Shown: positions 1-57,220 of the stretch, one piece after another | Numbering within the stretch: position 1 is the stretch's first letter | Layout of the letters: each line of letters starts with the position of its first letter | Source of the DNA: Enchytraeus crypticus | Lineage: Eukaryota; Annelida; Clitellata; Enchytraeida; Enchytraeidae | Assembly (NCBI GenBank): GCA_905160935.1 | Contig: CAJHZI010000463.1 | Span: 186,001-250,000, forward strand | DNA length: 64,000 nucleotides | Reading direction: 5' to 3' | Made by a program: the position numbers and the translations under genes | The notes under the pieces: generated by a model | Databases searched by the model: none | What the model was told of the DNA's origin: nothing | Seen by the model: the letters and a program-made list of their open reading frames with translations, nothing else

Positions 1-125
1 CCTCATCCAGGGATGATGTCAGGGACGTCCCCAACAGCACATATCACTACAGATCAATTCACCCAGACCAATCTGCGAAAGAAATGTGCTGAGGAGAAGC
101 AAGATCCTAAACGAAAGCCAGTCCG
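1..125 (-). repeat. Family A element, cut by the window edge
   Basis: Carries GGATGATGTCAGGGACGTCC and CACCCAGACCAATCTGC. The (ATT)n tail side lies outside the window. Confidence 0.7.
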
Positions 126-524
126 GTGATTAAAAAAAACTTACTACTATTATCTCAATCGTTGTTTTGATAGTCACGACTCACTAGTGTAAGCTTGTAG
201 CTGTCTAAATTGGTCGCCAGAACTCACTGTGAGAAGAAAACACTTAAGAAACATTAGCAAATATTAATATTTTATTACAAGCGTTATGGGAAATATACAA
301 AGACTTTGTGATGAAGATCTACAAGTATAAATAAAAACCAAAGTAATGATGAAACTACAGCACACGCGATAAACTAATAGGCTTGATAGAGAACAGGTTT
401 ATACAGCAAACTACGAACCGTAAAGAATGTTAAAACATTTAAAACATCACGATTAATATTCAATAATTATCAATTAATTAAGTGATACAATCGATGAATT
501 TGAGTGCCGAAGGGATTATGGATA

Positions 525-845
525 GGTTAGCTCCGTCGAGATTGAGACATATGGTCATATAGTGAGGCAGATGAGGATGTAGTTAAGAGAGTTTGGCGAG
601 AAGAGATGGAGGTTAAGTTAAAGAGAGGTAGACCACAACTGACGTGGGAAGCGGTGATTAAGATAGATATGAAAAATAGGGATTGACTGATAATATAGTA
701 TGGGGCAGAGAAGAGTGGATTAGGTCTATTTGTATCCTGATCCCAGTTAAGCTGAGATTCAAGGGAAGATGATGATGATAATAAATTAATTAATACAAGC
801 CCGACCCTAGCTAAACTGGGATTCAAGGGAAGATGCTGATGCATT
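525..845 (+). mobile_element. LINE 3' end (RT C-terminus) with (GAT)n tail
   Basis: With frameshifts it reads DEDVVKRVWREEMEVKLKRG, RPQLTWEAVIKIDMKNRG, EEW: the usual C-terminus of RTE-type LINE polyproteins. It is followed by the family F tail (GGGATTCAAGGGAAGATGATG), which occurs twice. Confidence 0.65.
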
Positions 846-1224
846 AGTACAACACGATTGAACGTCCACTTCGTCGTCGGATAATGCTAACTCCACGCGC
901 TCAAACCAATATATGTTCGTCATTTAAACAAGTAAGACAACTTACCGTTAAATCTAAGCAATTGTTTAATCCTGTCAGCATACCAAATTTTAACCTTACT
1001 CTAATCTTGATATTAATGCATATTACATCTCTAATACTTCAGAAGTCAACTGGACCTAGTAAATATATAAGTTTCTATTAAAGCCTAAGCTAAACTTAAC
1101 GAAGCAAATAAACAAAAACATACACAATTTTGTACACTATATTCTACATTAATAATAAACACCTAAACAAGACTAATAGTAAAATGAAGCTAAGAAAGAC
1201 TAAAATTGAATATCCCAACAGCTG

Positions 1225-1435
1225 TGAGTATAGAGTGTCAGGTAATGTCAAGAAATTCAATGATCGATCCTGATTTTCTTTCAACTCGTCTCTAGTTCGA
1301 CTCCAGGGTGAGGTGATCAGACAGTAAAATATTGAGCATTCACTGAACCGGTATATGGATAGTCGACAAAACTGCCTAAGAGTTTAAGTTTGAACTGTTA
1401 AAAGAACTAGATATCGTCATGGATGATAATTTTTA
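1225..1435 (+). repeat. SINE C-related repeat
   Basis: Shares GTCAGGTAATGTCAAGAAAT and a TTCGACTCC B-box-like motif with the copy at 26.4 kb. In the 3' flank of the gene. Confidence 0.45.
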
Positions 1436-1465
1436 TATATAATTTATAATTTTGATATATTCTTA

Positions 1466-1471
1466 TTTAAT
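1466..1471 (-). promoter_or_regulatory. Possible poly(A) signal ATTAAA
   Basis: Nearest variant poly(A) hexamer downstream of the EML6-like stop, about 290 bases away. A canonical AATAAA occurs much farther on at 271-276. Hexamers are common in AT-rich DNA, so this is weak. Confidence 0.2.
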
Positions 1472-1756
1472 CTCAAAGCTATAACAAAGGTCAATCTCTG
1501 TTGCACTGCTCGAAAGCTTAATCAGCGTCTGGAACACTTTAAAGCACTCGTACTACTGTATATAGTACTAGAAAGCAAATAAAGTATATATACCATTTTA
1601 CTAAATGTTCAGTTTTTATAATATCAACAATACTTTTAAAAACAGTCTTATATATAATTAATTAAACTACTTTGAGCAAATACACAATGCTTCTTTTTGA
1701 TTCGTTCGGAAATGAGTCTTCCGTAAAAGTTTTGGTGAGAAGTAATGCTGGATATA

Positions 1757-46734
<44,978 letters not shown>

Positions 46735-46735
<1 letters not shown>

Positions 46736-49460
46736 CCATCTTCCTCCACCTATGCTAAACCTTTCTCTCTCTTTTTATCTGAGTTTTCTGCCCTACTCTC
46801 CTTCCTTACCACTTCTAAATCAGACTTTGTGATTACAGGTGAACTCAATATTCAGTTGATAATCCTCTTGATCCCTTAACTCAGAAGTTTAATACTTTGC
46901 TGTCCTCTTGTAATGCTGTTCAACATGTGAATGTTGCTACTCATATTGACCATCATACACTTGATGTTGTTATTACACCAAGTCTCTCTGCTATTGATCA
47001 TTTAGGTGTTAATATTTTATCTCACTCGCCGTCTGACCATTTTCCTGTTGTATTCACTTATAATCATGTTAAGCCAGATACTATTAAAAATTCAGCTACA
47101 CTTTCATTAGGTGTATTAATAATATTTATCTTGATCTCTTTTGTTCTGATCTTGAAAACTCTAATTTGATCAAGTCTCCTTCTAAAGATTTTGATAAATT
47201 AATAAAACAGTATAACACTACTCTTTCATCTCTACTTGATAAGCATGCGCCTCTAACTACCAAGAAGCTTAAGAAATCTAACCCTTGGTACACCTCTGAT
47301 CTGAGAAAGCTAAAGGCTGCATGCTGTAGAGCTGAAAGAAAATGGCGTCATACCCATTCCGATTTTTGGAAAAACTGTTTCTAATTTGCAACACAAGATC
47401 TATCGTACTGCTATTGCTAATGCTAAGAAAGATTACTACTCTTCTTTGGTCAGTAAGGCTGTGAATGTCAAGAGATTATGGAAAACTGTTAATGATCTTT
47501 TACATAGATCTATTTTCCTTCTCTTCCTTCTACTCCTGTAGAGTCACTTCCTGAACAATTTTCCAGTTACTTTAGTGATAAGATAAGCAATCTTAGAGCA
47601 TCTATCTCTCCAGCTCCTAACTCTACTCCTCATACTCCAATACAAACTCATTCCAAGGATGAGCTTTCTACTTTCACTCCAGTTACAATTGAAGAGATTA
47701 CTAAATTAGCTTTAGACTCTCCAGCCAAACATTGTGACTTGGACCCTATCCCAACCTCTGTTTTAAATAAGTGTATTCACATACTTGCTTCTGTATTAAC
47801 ATTGATTGTTAATCTCTCTCTCTCTCTCTCTCTCTACTGGCATATTTCCTCGCGCTTTTAAGCTTGTAGTTATTACTCCATTGCTTAAAAAGCCCACACT
47901 GGATAAGGAATCATTGTCGAATTACAGGCCTATATCTAATCTGTCATACACATCTAAACTCACTGAACGAAATGTTCTTCAGAGGCTTTCTACTCATCTC
48001 TCTTACAATGATCTATTTAATAAGCATCAAGCTGCTTATACTAAGCATCGTTCAACTGAAACGGTGTTTCTATCTGTGTGCAATTCTATTGTTAATGCTA
48101 TGTGCACTCAACGCTTAACTGTATTATGTATGATTGATATTTCGGCCGCTTTTGATACCATTGATGACAATATTCTTCTGGAACGTCTTTCTTCCTGGTT
48201 CGGTATTCGTGGAATTGTTCTTGATTGGTTTTCCTCCTATCTGACGCATCGTTCTTTTAGTGTGAAAGTGATGGAGTACATCTCTTCACCTTCTCACTTA
48301 AAGTATAGTGTGCCTCAAGACTCCGTTCTTGGTCCTATCCTCTTCAACCTATATACAACACCCTTAAGCTCACTGATCTCTTCTCATTCTATTGATCATG
48401 AACTACATGCTGATGACACTCAAATGTACACTTGTTTCACCCCTAACTCCTACTCTGATGCTGAAACCCTCCTGCAACAAAGTTTTCAGTCTATATCCTC
48501 TTGGATGTCTGCAAATTTTTTGACACTTAATCCATCTAAGACTGAATTCTTGTTGGTTGGGACACCACAACAGCTTCTGAAGCTGAATGGGAAAACTCTT
48601 TCGTTATCTTCGGATATTACAATAACACCTGTTTCTTCTGTGAGAAATCTCGGTGTCATCCTTGATAAACACCTAACCTTCCACGAACTCATAACTAAAA
48701 CTTCACAAGCATGATTCTTTCATATCCGAGATTTTCGTCGAACCGTCCATATTTGTCACGTGAGACAGCTGCTACAATTGGTCCTGCCGTTGTGCAATCT
48801 AAATTGGACTACTGCAATTCCCTGTTTTTAAATCTCCCTGGCTGTGAGATTGATCGATTGCAGTTTGTTCAGAATTCTCTTGCGCGAGCAATTTTTTGTA
48901 GTTCCAAATACTCACATGCTACGCCCATTTTAAAGTCTTTGCATTGGCTAAAGATTAAAGAGCGAATCATTTACAAAACGGCTTCGTTAACCTATAAGTC
49001 CATCACCATCCCTGGACAAACGTGTATGTCTCACTTGATTAAAGTGATTCAGCCTGCTGTTACTCGGTCTTCTAAATTAATTACTCTTGTGAGACCTAGC
49101 TTACCTGCGCGCTCTAAGCTATCTAATCGTTCTTTCCAGCATGCTGCACCACAGATCTGGAATTCTCTTCCATCTAATCTTTGGAAATCTTCATTTGAAG
49201 CACATCGGCCTTTGCTTTCTTATGATCAATTCCATAAGCAGTTGAAGATCTTTTCCATCTGTCTTTTCCATTCAGTGTCCATGAGCAGCGACCTGCGCCT
49301 AAACCACCTTTTCTTTAATTCCCTGTACTTTGTATTGATTATCTGGATTTTGGAATTTGCACCGTTTTGGACCATCTCTTTGCTCGCCGGCTTGATTTTG
49401 TCTCAATAGTGCTCGATGTTGTCATTGATGACAGTAGGACTCTAATTGTTATTATTTATA
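46735..49460 (+). mobile_element. 5'-truncated, decayed CR1/L2-type LINE
   Basis: Non-LTR retrotransposon remnant. The end of an EEP endonuclease is visible near 46735-47080 (FVITGELN, SDHFPVVF). The reverse transcriptase runs about 47640-48700 (LKKPTLDKESLSNYRPISNL, MIDISAAFDTID, then LNPSKTEFLLVG) and the RT C-terminal region 48711-49300. At least three frame changes and an in-frame stop break it. Key RT sites are changed: HADD in place of Y/F-ADD and PQDS in place of PQGS, so it cannot encode active enzyme. The 3' UTR ends CTCTAATTGTTATTATT; the same end recurs as family D. Confidence 0.85.
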
Positions 49461-49917
49461 ATAGAGTAGGTTATTTGACTGTGCAGCTTAATTTACGTGA
49501 CACTGTTTGGCATAAAAAATACTGCATCAACACGTATAACAACAATAGATCTTTTCGGTAATAGCTATAAATAGAACATCGTGGACACCAAATATAAACA
49601 GTGGACTAGAAGGAGTAAACACTACATAGAATACTATTGAAATGTACTAGTTCCTCATAAAATTTCTAATACAAGTTTTCTTTAGAAATGTTATTTACTT
49701 TACAACCTACTATACGTATATTAATTAAATAATAACTTAACACTTATTGTTTAACTCTTTCACCCATTATAACGGTATGCATGCATTATAACGAAGTTAT
49801 AATATAGACCCATTACATTTACATGTAAATTTATGTATCAGATGTCAACATAAACAAACCAGTGTTACCATACAACAACAAAAGTTTTCAAATACCGAAC
49901 TGATCTATTAACAATAA

Positions 49918-50280
49918 CAGAATTAGAGTGCTATTGCCGTCAATGACAACATTGAGCACTGTGGCACTAAACCAAATCCGATGAGCAGAGTGTGGGGTCC
50001 AAAAACGGTGCGATCCAAAATCCGGGAGTTCGGTCCGAGGAAGGGTACTAGTGGAATGGAGGTTTACGTGTTAGTCTCAGTTCATGTGCAAAGGTTGAAT
50101 ATGAGTAGTCAAAACGAAAAGCCTTCAACCGTCTATGACACTGTTCATATGAAAGGAAAGGGTGATCAGCAGAAGATGAGGGGGTGCGTAAAGTGGAAGG
50201 AAGAGAATTCCAGATCTGAGGCGCAGTGTGCTGGAAGGAGCGCTTGGAGAGCTTACTGCGAGAAGGGATGCTAGGTCGCT
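49918..50280 (-). repeat. Family D variant, longer 3' fragment
   Basis: Shares the terminal segment but carries GGGGTCCAAAAACGGTGC and AATCCGATGAGCAGAGTG in place of the usual body. Matches the copy at 62.1 kb. Confidence 0.6.
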
Positions 50281-50816
50281 ATAAAAGTGATTAACTTAGA
50301 GGACCTAGTGGATGACTGTATGGAGGACGGCTGTCTCACTTATATTAAGTGGGACTTGTAACCTTTATCCGGGATAGTGATAGATTTGTATGTCAGAGAT
50401 ACTATTATAATTGCTATTATTGTTACATATTAAAGAGTGTTAAAGACAAAATCGTTACTTGACTGACTGACGAGCACTATACAGTACACAAATCCATAGA
50501 CTCCTCAACCGGATATTTTAAGGATGCAATGCTGGCTAAAATTAATTTTAGGTTGATATCCGGATTAGCCGCAGTTGCGTGGTGATAGCCATTTTCGGCT
50601 AAAATCCAACTTGCAATCTTAAAATCAGGCTAAGAGCTGTAGGCCTATTTGAAATCATATTTAACTCTAATTAAATTTTATACAGTTGCTAAGAATTTAA
50701 TTACATTTAAGTTTTCTATACATTAAAGTTCTATATTTCATAGCAGACATTGGCTATTTCTTACATGTATAAGTGCACCAAGACAGAGAGAGATTAGCCC
50801 AGTCGTCGATAACATG

Positions 50817-51022
50817 CATTCAATGCAAGTCATTCAATGCAAATCATTCAGTGCAAATCATTCAATGCAAGTCATTCAATGCAAATCATTCAGTGCAAGT
50901 CAATCTATGTACGTCATTCAAGGCACGTCATTCAGTACACGTTATTCAATACACGTCATTCAATGTACTTCATTCAATTGACGTCATTCAATGTACTTCA
51001 TTCAATTGACGTCATTCACGCA
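50817..51022. repeat. 14-bp minisatellite
   Basis: About 14 units of CATTCAATGCAAGT, diverging to CATTCAATGTACTT and CATTCAATTGACGT. Confidence 0.8.
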
Positions 51023-51127
51023 TTCCAATGATGATGGGGGAGAAGATAGTAGCGGTTTAGCTTAGTATTTCTTAGTTGATAATATTGTCAGTCCATTTAA
51101 TCTTCTCGATTCTTCTCCATGGCTCCA

Positions 51128-51252
51128 TCATTGCCAGTGGCGATGTCGGTAAGACATTCGACCGCGGATCAGTTTGTGCGGGGTTCAAATCCTGGGCTCT
51201 CCCGTCGCTGATATAGCTTTCGAGTGAGGAAATTGAGGTTAACACTAGCTAT
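51128..51252 (+). repeat. SINE B (tRNA-derived)
   Basis: Full-length copy upstream of the gene, with an intact B box. Confidence 0.65.
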
Positions 51253-51284
51253 ATTTCGAACGCTTCCAATGCCTAAAATTCGTA

Positions 51285-51560
51285 CCTTAGAGTCACATGC
51301 CTTTGTTTCATGCCGTAGTAGCTTACCTTACATGCCCCAGTTGCATGCTTATGCTTAGTTTCATGCTTTATAGTTACTTGCCTTGGTTTCATATCTTATT
51401 GTTTGCTTTATATTTACAGGCCTTATTACGCGCCTTAGTTTAATGCATTATACACGCAGTTACATGCCTATCTTAGCATGCCTTAATTCAATGCATTATA
51501 GTTAGGCCTACATGCCTTTCTTAGCTTCATGCCTTAGTTTCATGTGTTATAATTACATAC
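51285..51560. repeat. Degenerate minisatellite
   Basis: Loose repetition of GCCTTAGTTTCATGC-like units. Confidence 0.5.
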
Positions 51561-52157
51561 CTTTGTGGCAAAGACTTTATACACACAAGTATTTACTTTC
51601 AACTGTACAATGAATTTAGATTCATTTTAACTTATCGTGAGATGTCTTAAGGTAGTCTAATACTTACAGAGTCTTATTATGAACCTTATATAACTGCATA
51701 CCGCTAAATAAATATTTAATTACAACTCTTTTAGTCGCTATATTTACTTGCCCCAAATTAACAATAATTAAATCATCTCGTTTAGCCGTTCAATCCCACA
51801 TGTTACCTGCAGAATGACCTTGTAGTGTCATAAAAGAGCAAATCAGGCGAATAAAGAAACATTTATTATTTGACAAGTCTCAAATATATGATAATCTTTA
51901 TTTACAGACTAGTTCATCATCATTCTGTCGTCAATAGAAGTAATTATGTTTGTTAGACTTATACTAACGACCTTTTGAGTATGCATATAGGCATATTAGC
52001 CGAATAATATAGTAGTCCCATTGCTTTTAGCAGAAAGTAAAACTGCTAAACCACTGTGCTTTATATTATATTTAAAAAATAACTCTCTAGAACTCGCTAA
52101 GCATAAATTGTATGTACACTGATAAGATATTAGCAATATGTAAGTAGTGCACTAGTA

Positions 52158-52497
52158 GTACACGCTTTGGGTCCGTGTTGCTGAAGAATAGACCAATGAA
52201 GAATTAACTGACCAATCGAATAGACCAAAAGAATAGACCAATGAAGAATAGACCAATGAAGAATAGACTGCAGGGTTCATAAAAGGCGAGAAAGCACTGA
52301 GATTCGAACCTAAGTCAGAAAATGCGTTCCGTTGGCGAGTGCCAAGGATCCAGATATTGCTGCAAAGTATTCTAAAACTATTTGCAATGTTCATAGGGTA
52401 TTGACTGACGATATGTTATGGGAGATAGAGAGTGGAGCAGGTCTATTCGTATCCCGACCCTAGTTAATCTTAGATTCTAGGAAAGATAGTGGTGATG
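52158..52497 (+). repeat. Family F element with internal expansion
   Basis: The GAATAGACCAATGAA segment is amplified about five times (52180-52268). Rest typical. Confidence 0.65.
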
Positions 52498-52694
52498 TAG
52501 AACTAGTAAATTAGTAAATACATACTATCTGTAAATGTGGCATAATGCGGATAAATTTGCATAATAAAAGGTACATGTATTCAATATCGCTATTGATTGC
52601 ATTATTTAGGCTCTTTAATATATTGAAGTTGAAGTAACGCTAAATAACTGTCATTTCTAATCTTGGTTGTCATTAAATAGACATTGTAGTTTCG

Positions 52695-52980
52695 ACCCAG
52701 TTCTTGTTGTGGTCGTATGGTTGTCGAATCATTATCAACTCAGTTCTTGTTGTGGTCGTATGGTTGTCGAATCATTATCAACTCAGTTCTTGTTGTGGTC
52801 GTATGGTTGTCGAATCATCGACCAGTTCTTGTTGTGGTCGTATGGTTGTCGAATCATCGACCCATTTCTTATTGTAGTCGTATGATTGTCGAATCGTCGA
52901 CCCAATTCTTGCTGTGGTCGTGTAATTGTCAAATATCAGACTCAGATCTTGGTGTGGTCGTGTTGTGGTCGTGTTAAAAT
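52695..52980. repeat. Minisatellite of about 40-48 bp
   Basis: Six units with CAGTTCTTGTTGTGGTCGTA, TGGTTGTCGAATCAT. Confidence 0.8.
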
Positions 52981-54249
52981 ATTATCTGCGATGTGCTCTT
53001 GTGGAACGTTCTAGCACCCTAGCCACTAAACCACATCACACTTACGTTATATGCAGTTCATTGTTAGAATACTCCACATATTTCCTTTAAGTCGTGCCCA
53101 GCACTCCATCTCCTGGGCACAATACATTGTAGATCTGCCTGGCGATATTAGTCACTATATATTATCTTGTCAACAGATTGATAACAAATCATCTAAAGTG
53201 CTAAGTGCTTTAAAAATCGCGAACCAATGCAAGAGTTTGTAAGGCTTCACGCGCTGGTGTAATATTTAAATAGTCGCCAGTATGTCGTAGCTAGTGGAAT
53301 TTTGACTATTTAATAAAAATTCCCGCTACAGTATTTACGGCGTAGGCTGGAGGTAGTTTAAATTGGTCTGATATTTTCTTAGTTTCTAAAATTGAAACTA
53401 AGATTTTTGTATAAAATATATAATTTAAATGTAATAAAAATATATAATATAAATGTATAAAATATTTGTATTTGTATTAAATACATCGCTGGTCGGTACG
53501 TGAAATTAGAGCAGAATGAAGTCTTCTTAGGTAGCCTACATCAATTTTAGAATTTAAAATGGGGCTATTAACCCTATACAGGTAGCAAAGACAAGGTATA
53601 AGTTACATGCAAATTTTACAGGCCTCCATCAATCAATCATCCCGTTTAGAGCAATGATTTTAGTCCTGGGGATATTTTCAAAGCCGCGCCAATCAGTCAT
53701 TTCTCTAAAGTGTACTCTCAATTAACGCTTTGTTCATTGCGTCATTGTTGGACTTGGGTATTTATAACCTCGTGAATTAGTACCTGTTGCTGGTTTAATC
53801 CTTAACTGTTGAAAAAGAGTTGATATTGATACAGAAAATCGCTAGCAAGCAAACTTTAGATTCTCTAGTATTACACCTTACAGTGTTCCATTTATATCAG
53901 TCAGTTTTACTATCAACTGTAACACTCGGAGTAAACATGCATTATTGAGTAAAAGCTTTTCGTGATTCTTTATTTGTAACAATTAGAGTTATTATATTCC
54001 CTAGCAGGAATTCTTCTTTGTGCTAACAGAACACATTACGATAACCATACGGCGTAGTTAAGCCCACGTATTTATAACATTTACCAGGGTTTTACGCTTA
54101 GCATACGACAACCCTGCCACTTTATGCGCGACTACCCACGCAATTACTCCAAGGGGTTTCTATCCCGCAAATACGAAAACAAACTAAAGCAGAATTCCAT
54201 GTTGCTATCGTTTTAAGGCGTTAATTACTCTTGCACATAAATATTTATC

Positions 54250-54320
54250 AATCCGTCCCTGACATCATCCCAGGATGAGGAAACGGACGCTAAGCCTTTA
54301 TTATTATTCTTATTATTATC
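54250..54320 (+). repeat. Family A 3' fragment
   Basis: CCGTCCCTGACATCATCC, GAGGAAACGGACG and an ATT-rich tail. Confidence 0.6.
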
Positions 54321-54344
54321 AAAACTATGTGACAACTTCAGAAA

Positions 54345-54480
54345 CAAAATTAAAGTGGTCGACAGTGACAACATCTAGCACCATTGAAACAAATTCTAGC
54401 CGACCAGCAAAATCGAATGGGCACCAAAACGGTGCAAACTCCAACAATCCAGCAAACCAGTCCAGTGAGAGGAAATTGAA
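54345..54480 (-). repeat. Family D, diverged copy
   Basis: GACAACATCTAGCACCATTG and GGGCACCAAAACGGTGCAAA. Confidence 0.55.
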
Positions 54481-55029
54481 AAAGATGTTTGAGTGCCGAT
54501 TGTCCCTACACAAATCCACGCTGGAATTAACGAGGTGGGAAAAGACCTGGAAAAATAGGTCTTTACCTGTCTGTGAAGCTATTCTTGAGAGGGCATAGGC
54601 TGGTGTGATTAAAAACAAGACTTTCGAATGGAGTATGGAAAAGTATTCAAGATCACAATCCAGATAATAAGTATAATGAGACTATCATCTATGAAAATAT
54701 TATTATCGAATTAAAACCAAACCAGAGAGCAATACTTTAATGGTCTATCAAAAAAGATAAATGTTCCAGAAACGATTCTAAGGATATCAACTGCTAAAGG
54801 AATGAAGGTTTACAGTTTAGTTACAATTCATGCAAGCAAGTGGTAAATAAAAAATGAAAGGTACACGGGTCTTAAATTTCGTTAAAATCTACTGATGGGA
54901 ATCAGATGGAAACAACTTCAGAAATCTTTAAAAAGAACGACCAGAAGGCTCAAACAGTGAAATACGGCTAAAGAAATTTATCCATAGTAGTTATCTTTGG
55001 CTGACGACCCTCGTTTTAGTTGGGCTTGT

Positions 55030-55115
55030 TTATTAATCAAACATTTCTCTCTCACTCTCTCTCTCTCTCTCTTTCTCTCTTAGTGCAATACCTACTAGCA
55101 GGTCCATGGTATATG
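55030..55115 (-). repeat. (CT)n tract joined to a LINE-like 3' end
   Basis: On the minus strand reads ACCATGGACCTGCTAG, then GCACTAAGAGAG and (GA)n. Resembles the end of family E and the coding-like segment at 55.73 kb. Confidence 0.4.
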
Positions 55116-55367
55116 CTAATTAAACATAGAAGCTAAATATTAAAATATCCTTTTTGTCATGAAAATTGGTGATCCTTCATGACAAAGAGAGCTTGAAAGG
55201 AAATTGTTGCCTTAGTTTTCCTTTACGTATAGATCGAACGTGAACAAGGTCAACCGATAACCGATAGCCAATAAGTGATAATTTTATGTTAGAAAATAAC
55301 TTATCGATGAAATAGAAACTTAAAATCAATTGGGAATAGATATTATTAATTCTGGACATTTGGCTAT

Positions 55368-55572
55368 CCGTATTGTGTGCGGATGCAAGAATAGACCAAC
55401 CGTGAAGTGAACCGAGTGTATGTGGCGTAAAAGGCGACAAAGCACTAAGATCAAAACCAACTTCAGAAAATGCAAGTGGTTGGTAAGCGACTAGGCTCCA
55501 GAAAGTGCTACAGAACATTCTAAAAGGATTGGCAAAGATAATAGGATATTTACTGATGATATGGTATGGGTA
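55368..55572 (+). repeat. Family F element, partial
   Basis: Head and middle as far as ATGATATGGTATGGG; tail missing. Confidence 0.6.
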
Positions 55573-55699
55573 AACAGGATTTTTTCTTAGGGAATGACGC
55601 CCCTGCCCAATAAATGTTAGTCGAAGCTGAGAAAGGCATAGGAGGCCCACCTTTTCATAAGCAGAATCCCCCAAGAATAATGGTATATAAAAAGGAATG

Positions 55700-55890
55700 T
55701 TATAGATGATTTAAAGATCCACTCATACGTGGACATTAAGAGGAGAAGGGAAAATAGAGAAGAGTGGAGGCGTTATACCATGGACCTGCCAGCAGGCAGT
55801 GCACTAAGAGAGATGGTATGGGAGAGAGAAAAGTGGAGACGGTCTATTCGTATCCCAACGCTAGTAACACTGGGATTCAAGGAAGATGAA
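55700..55890 (+). repeat. LINE 3' coding remnants with E-like and F-like ends
   Basis: Reads DIKRRRENREEWRRYTMDLP, AGSALREM, then the F tail (GGTCTATTCGTATCCCAACG, ACACTGGGATTCAAGG) and a GAT-rich tract to 55990. Suggests the E tail also came from the end of a LINE frame. Confidence 0.45.
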
Positions 55891-56138
55891 ATTGAAAATG
55901 ATGTTGTCGATGATGATGATGGTGATGATGATGATAATAATGATGATAGTGATGATGATGATGTTGGTGATGATGATGATATTGATGTTTGACTACCAAG
56001 ATATAAACAAGCTAGTATTGATTAAAATATTGCAAATCTAAAATAATGAAAAGTAATGAATAATACAAATCTAAAAATCTAAAATTGTGCCATATACTCG
56101 AAAACATTAAATTGTTATTCATGAGCAATTGTGCATGA

Positions 56139-56141
<3 letters not shown>

Positions 56142-56209
<68 letters not shown>

Positions 56210-56285
56210 ATTATATATTTACAGGGTATATATATAGGCTATACAACGTATATATAATAGTTTATCATATACATGTGCGTATACA

Positions 56286-56336
<51 letters not shown>

Positions 56337-56345
56337 AAAATATAT
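56142..56345. repeat. (AC)n(AT)n microsatellites
   Basis: AC/AT run at 56142-56205 and an AT run at 56290-56331. Confidence 0.85.
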
Positions 56346-56874
56346 ATAGTATTATAGACCTATATATTACTTTGAGCCTAGGACCAAAGATTTTAACGCG
56401 TGTCGCAGCACATTCTGTAATAATGTCACGCAAACGTCGCATCCGATTGCTTCTAGAATTCTGAGTCAGAGCCCAACATTCTTTGTAGTCTTATTCAACA
56501 AGCGGACGGTAGAGGTATGACAAAACGGTATGATAAAAACGTAAGAAACTTTAAAATTCACCTTTTAGAACTTTCATACACTAGTGTTAACATTTCTGGG
56601 CGTTTACATGTTTAAGTCATTCTTCGAAAATTTGAGACTAGCTTTTGAATTTGGCTTGATTTCATGGACGTGCTGCTTGCAAGGGAATAAACCATTTTTT
56701 TTATCTTGGAAGCTTGAAAACATACAAAACATGTAGATTAACTTGTTTGCAAAGTTGCACTATTTGGAAAAAGGTGGCTAGACCTATGTTGCCAAAAAAT
56801 CAACAATGATATTTTCTTTAAAATATGTCATCATGCCTGACCTCCACAAGCTAGCCTGTCGCTCTGTATGCATC

Positions 56875-57220
56875 TGTACGTATCTGTATGTATCTGGATG
56901 TATTTGGATGTATCTGTATGTATCTGTATGTATCAGTATGTGTCTGGATGTGTCTGTATGAATCTGGATGCATATGTATTTGTATGAATCAGGATGTATC
57001 TGTATTATCAGGATGTATCTTTATGAATCAGGATGTATCTGTATCTGTATGTAACTGGATGTATCTGGATGTGTCTGTATGTATCTGGATGTATCTCTAT
57101 GTATCTGTGTATATGGATGTATCTATTTGTATCTATATGTATTTGGATGTATCTGTATATATCTGGATGTATCTGGATGTGTATGTATGTGTATATATCT
57201 ATATGTACATGTATATAATA
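56875..57220. repeat. GTATCTG/GATGTATCTG minisatellite
   Basis: About 30 units built on TGTATCTGGATGTATC; gives spurious Tyr/Ser/Val-rich open frames. Confidence 0.8.

Noticed and set aside
47806-48714. Functional reverse transcriptase gene
   Set aside because: Part of a LINE with frameshifts and altered catalytic motifs.
54275-54598. 107-codon open frame upstream of the gene
   Set aside because: Overlaps family A and D repeats on the opposite strand; no domain seen.
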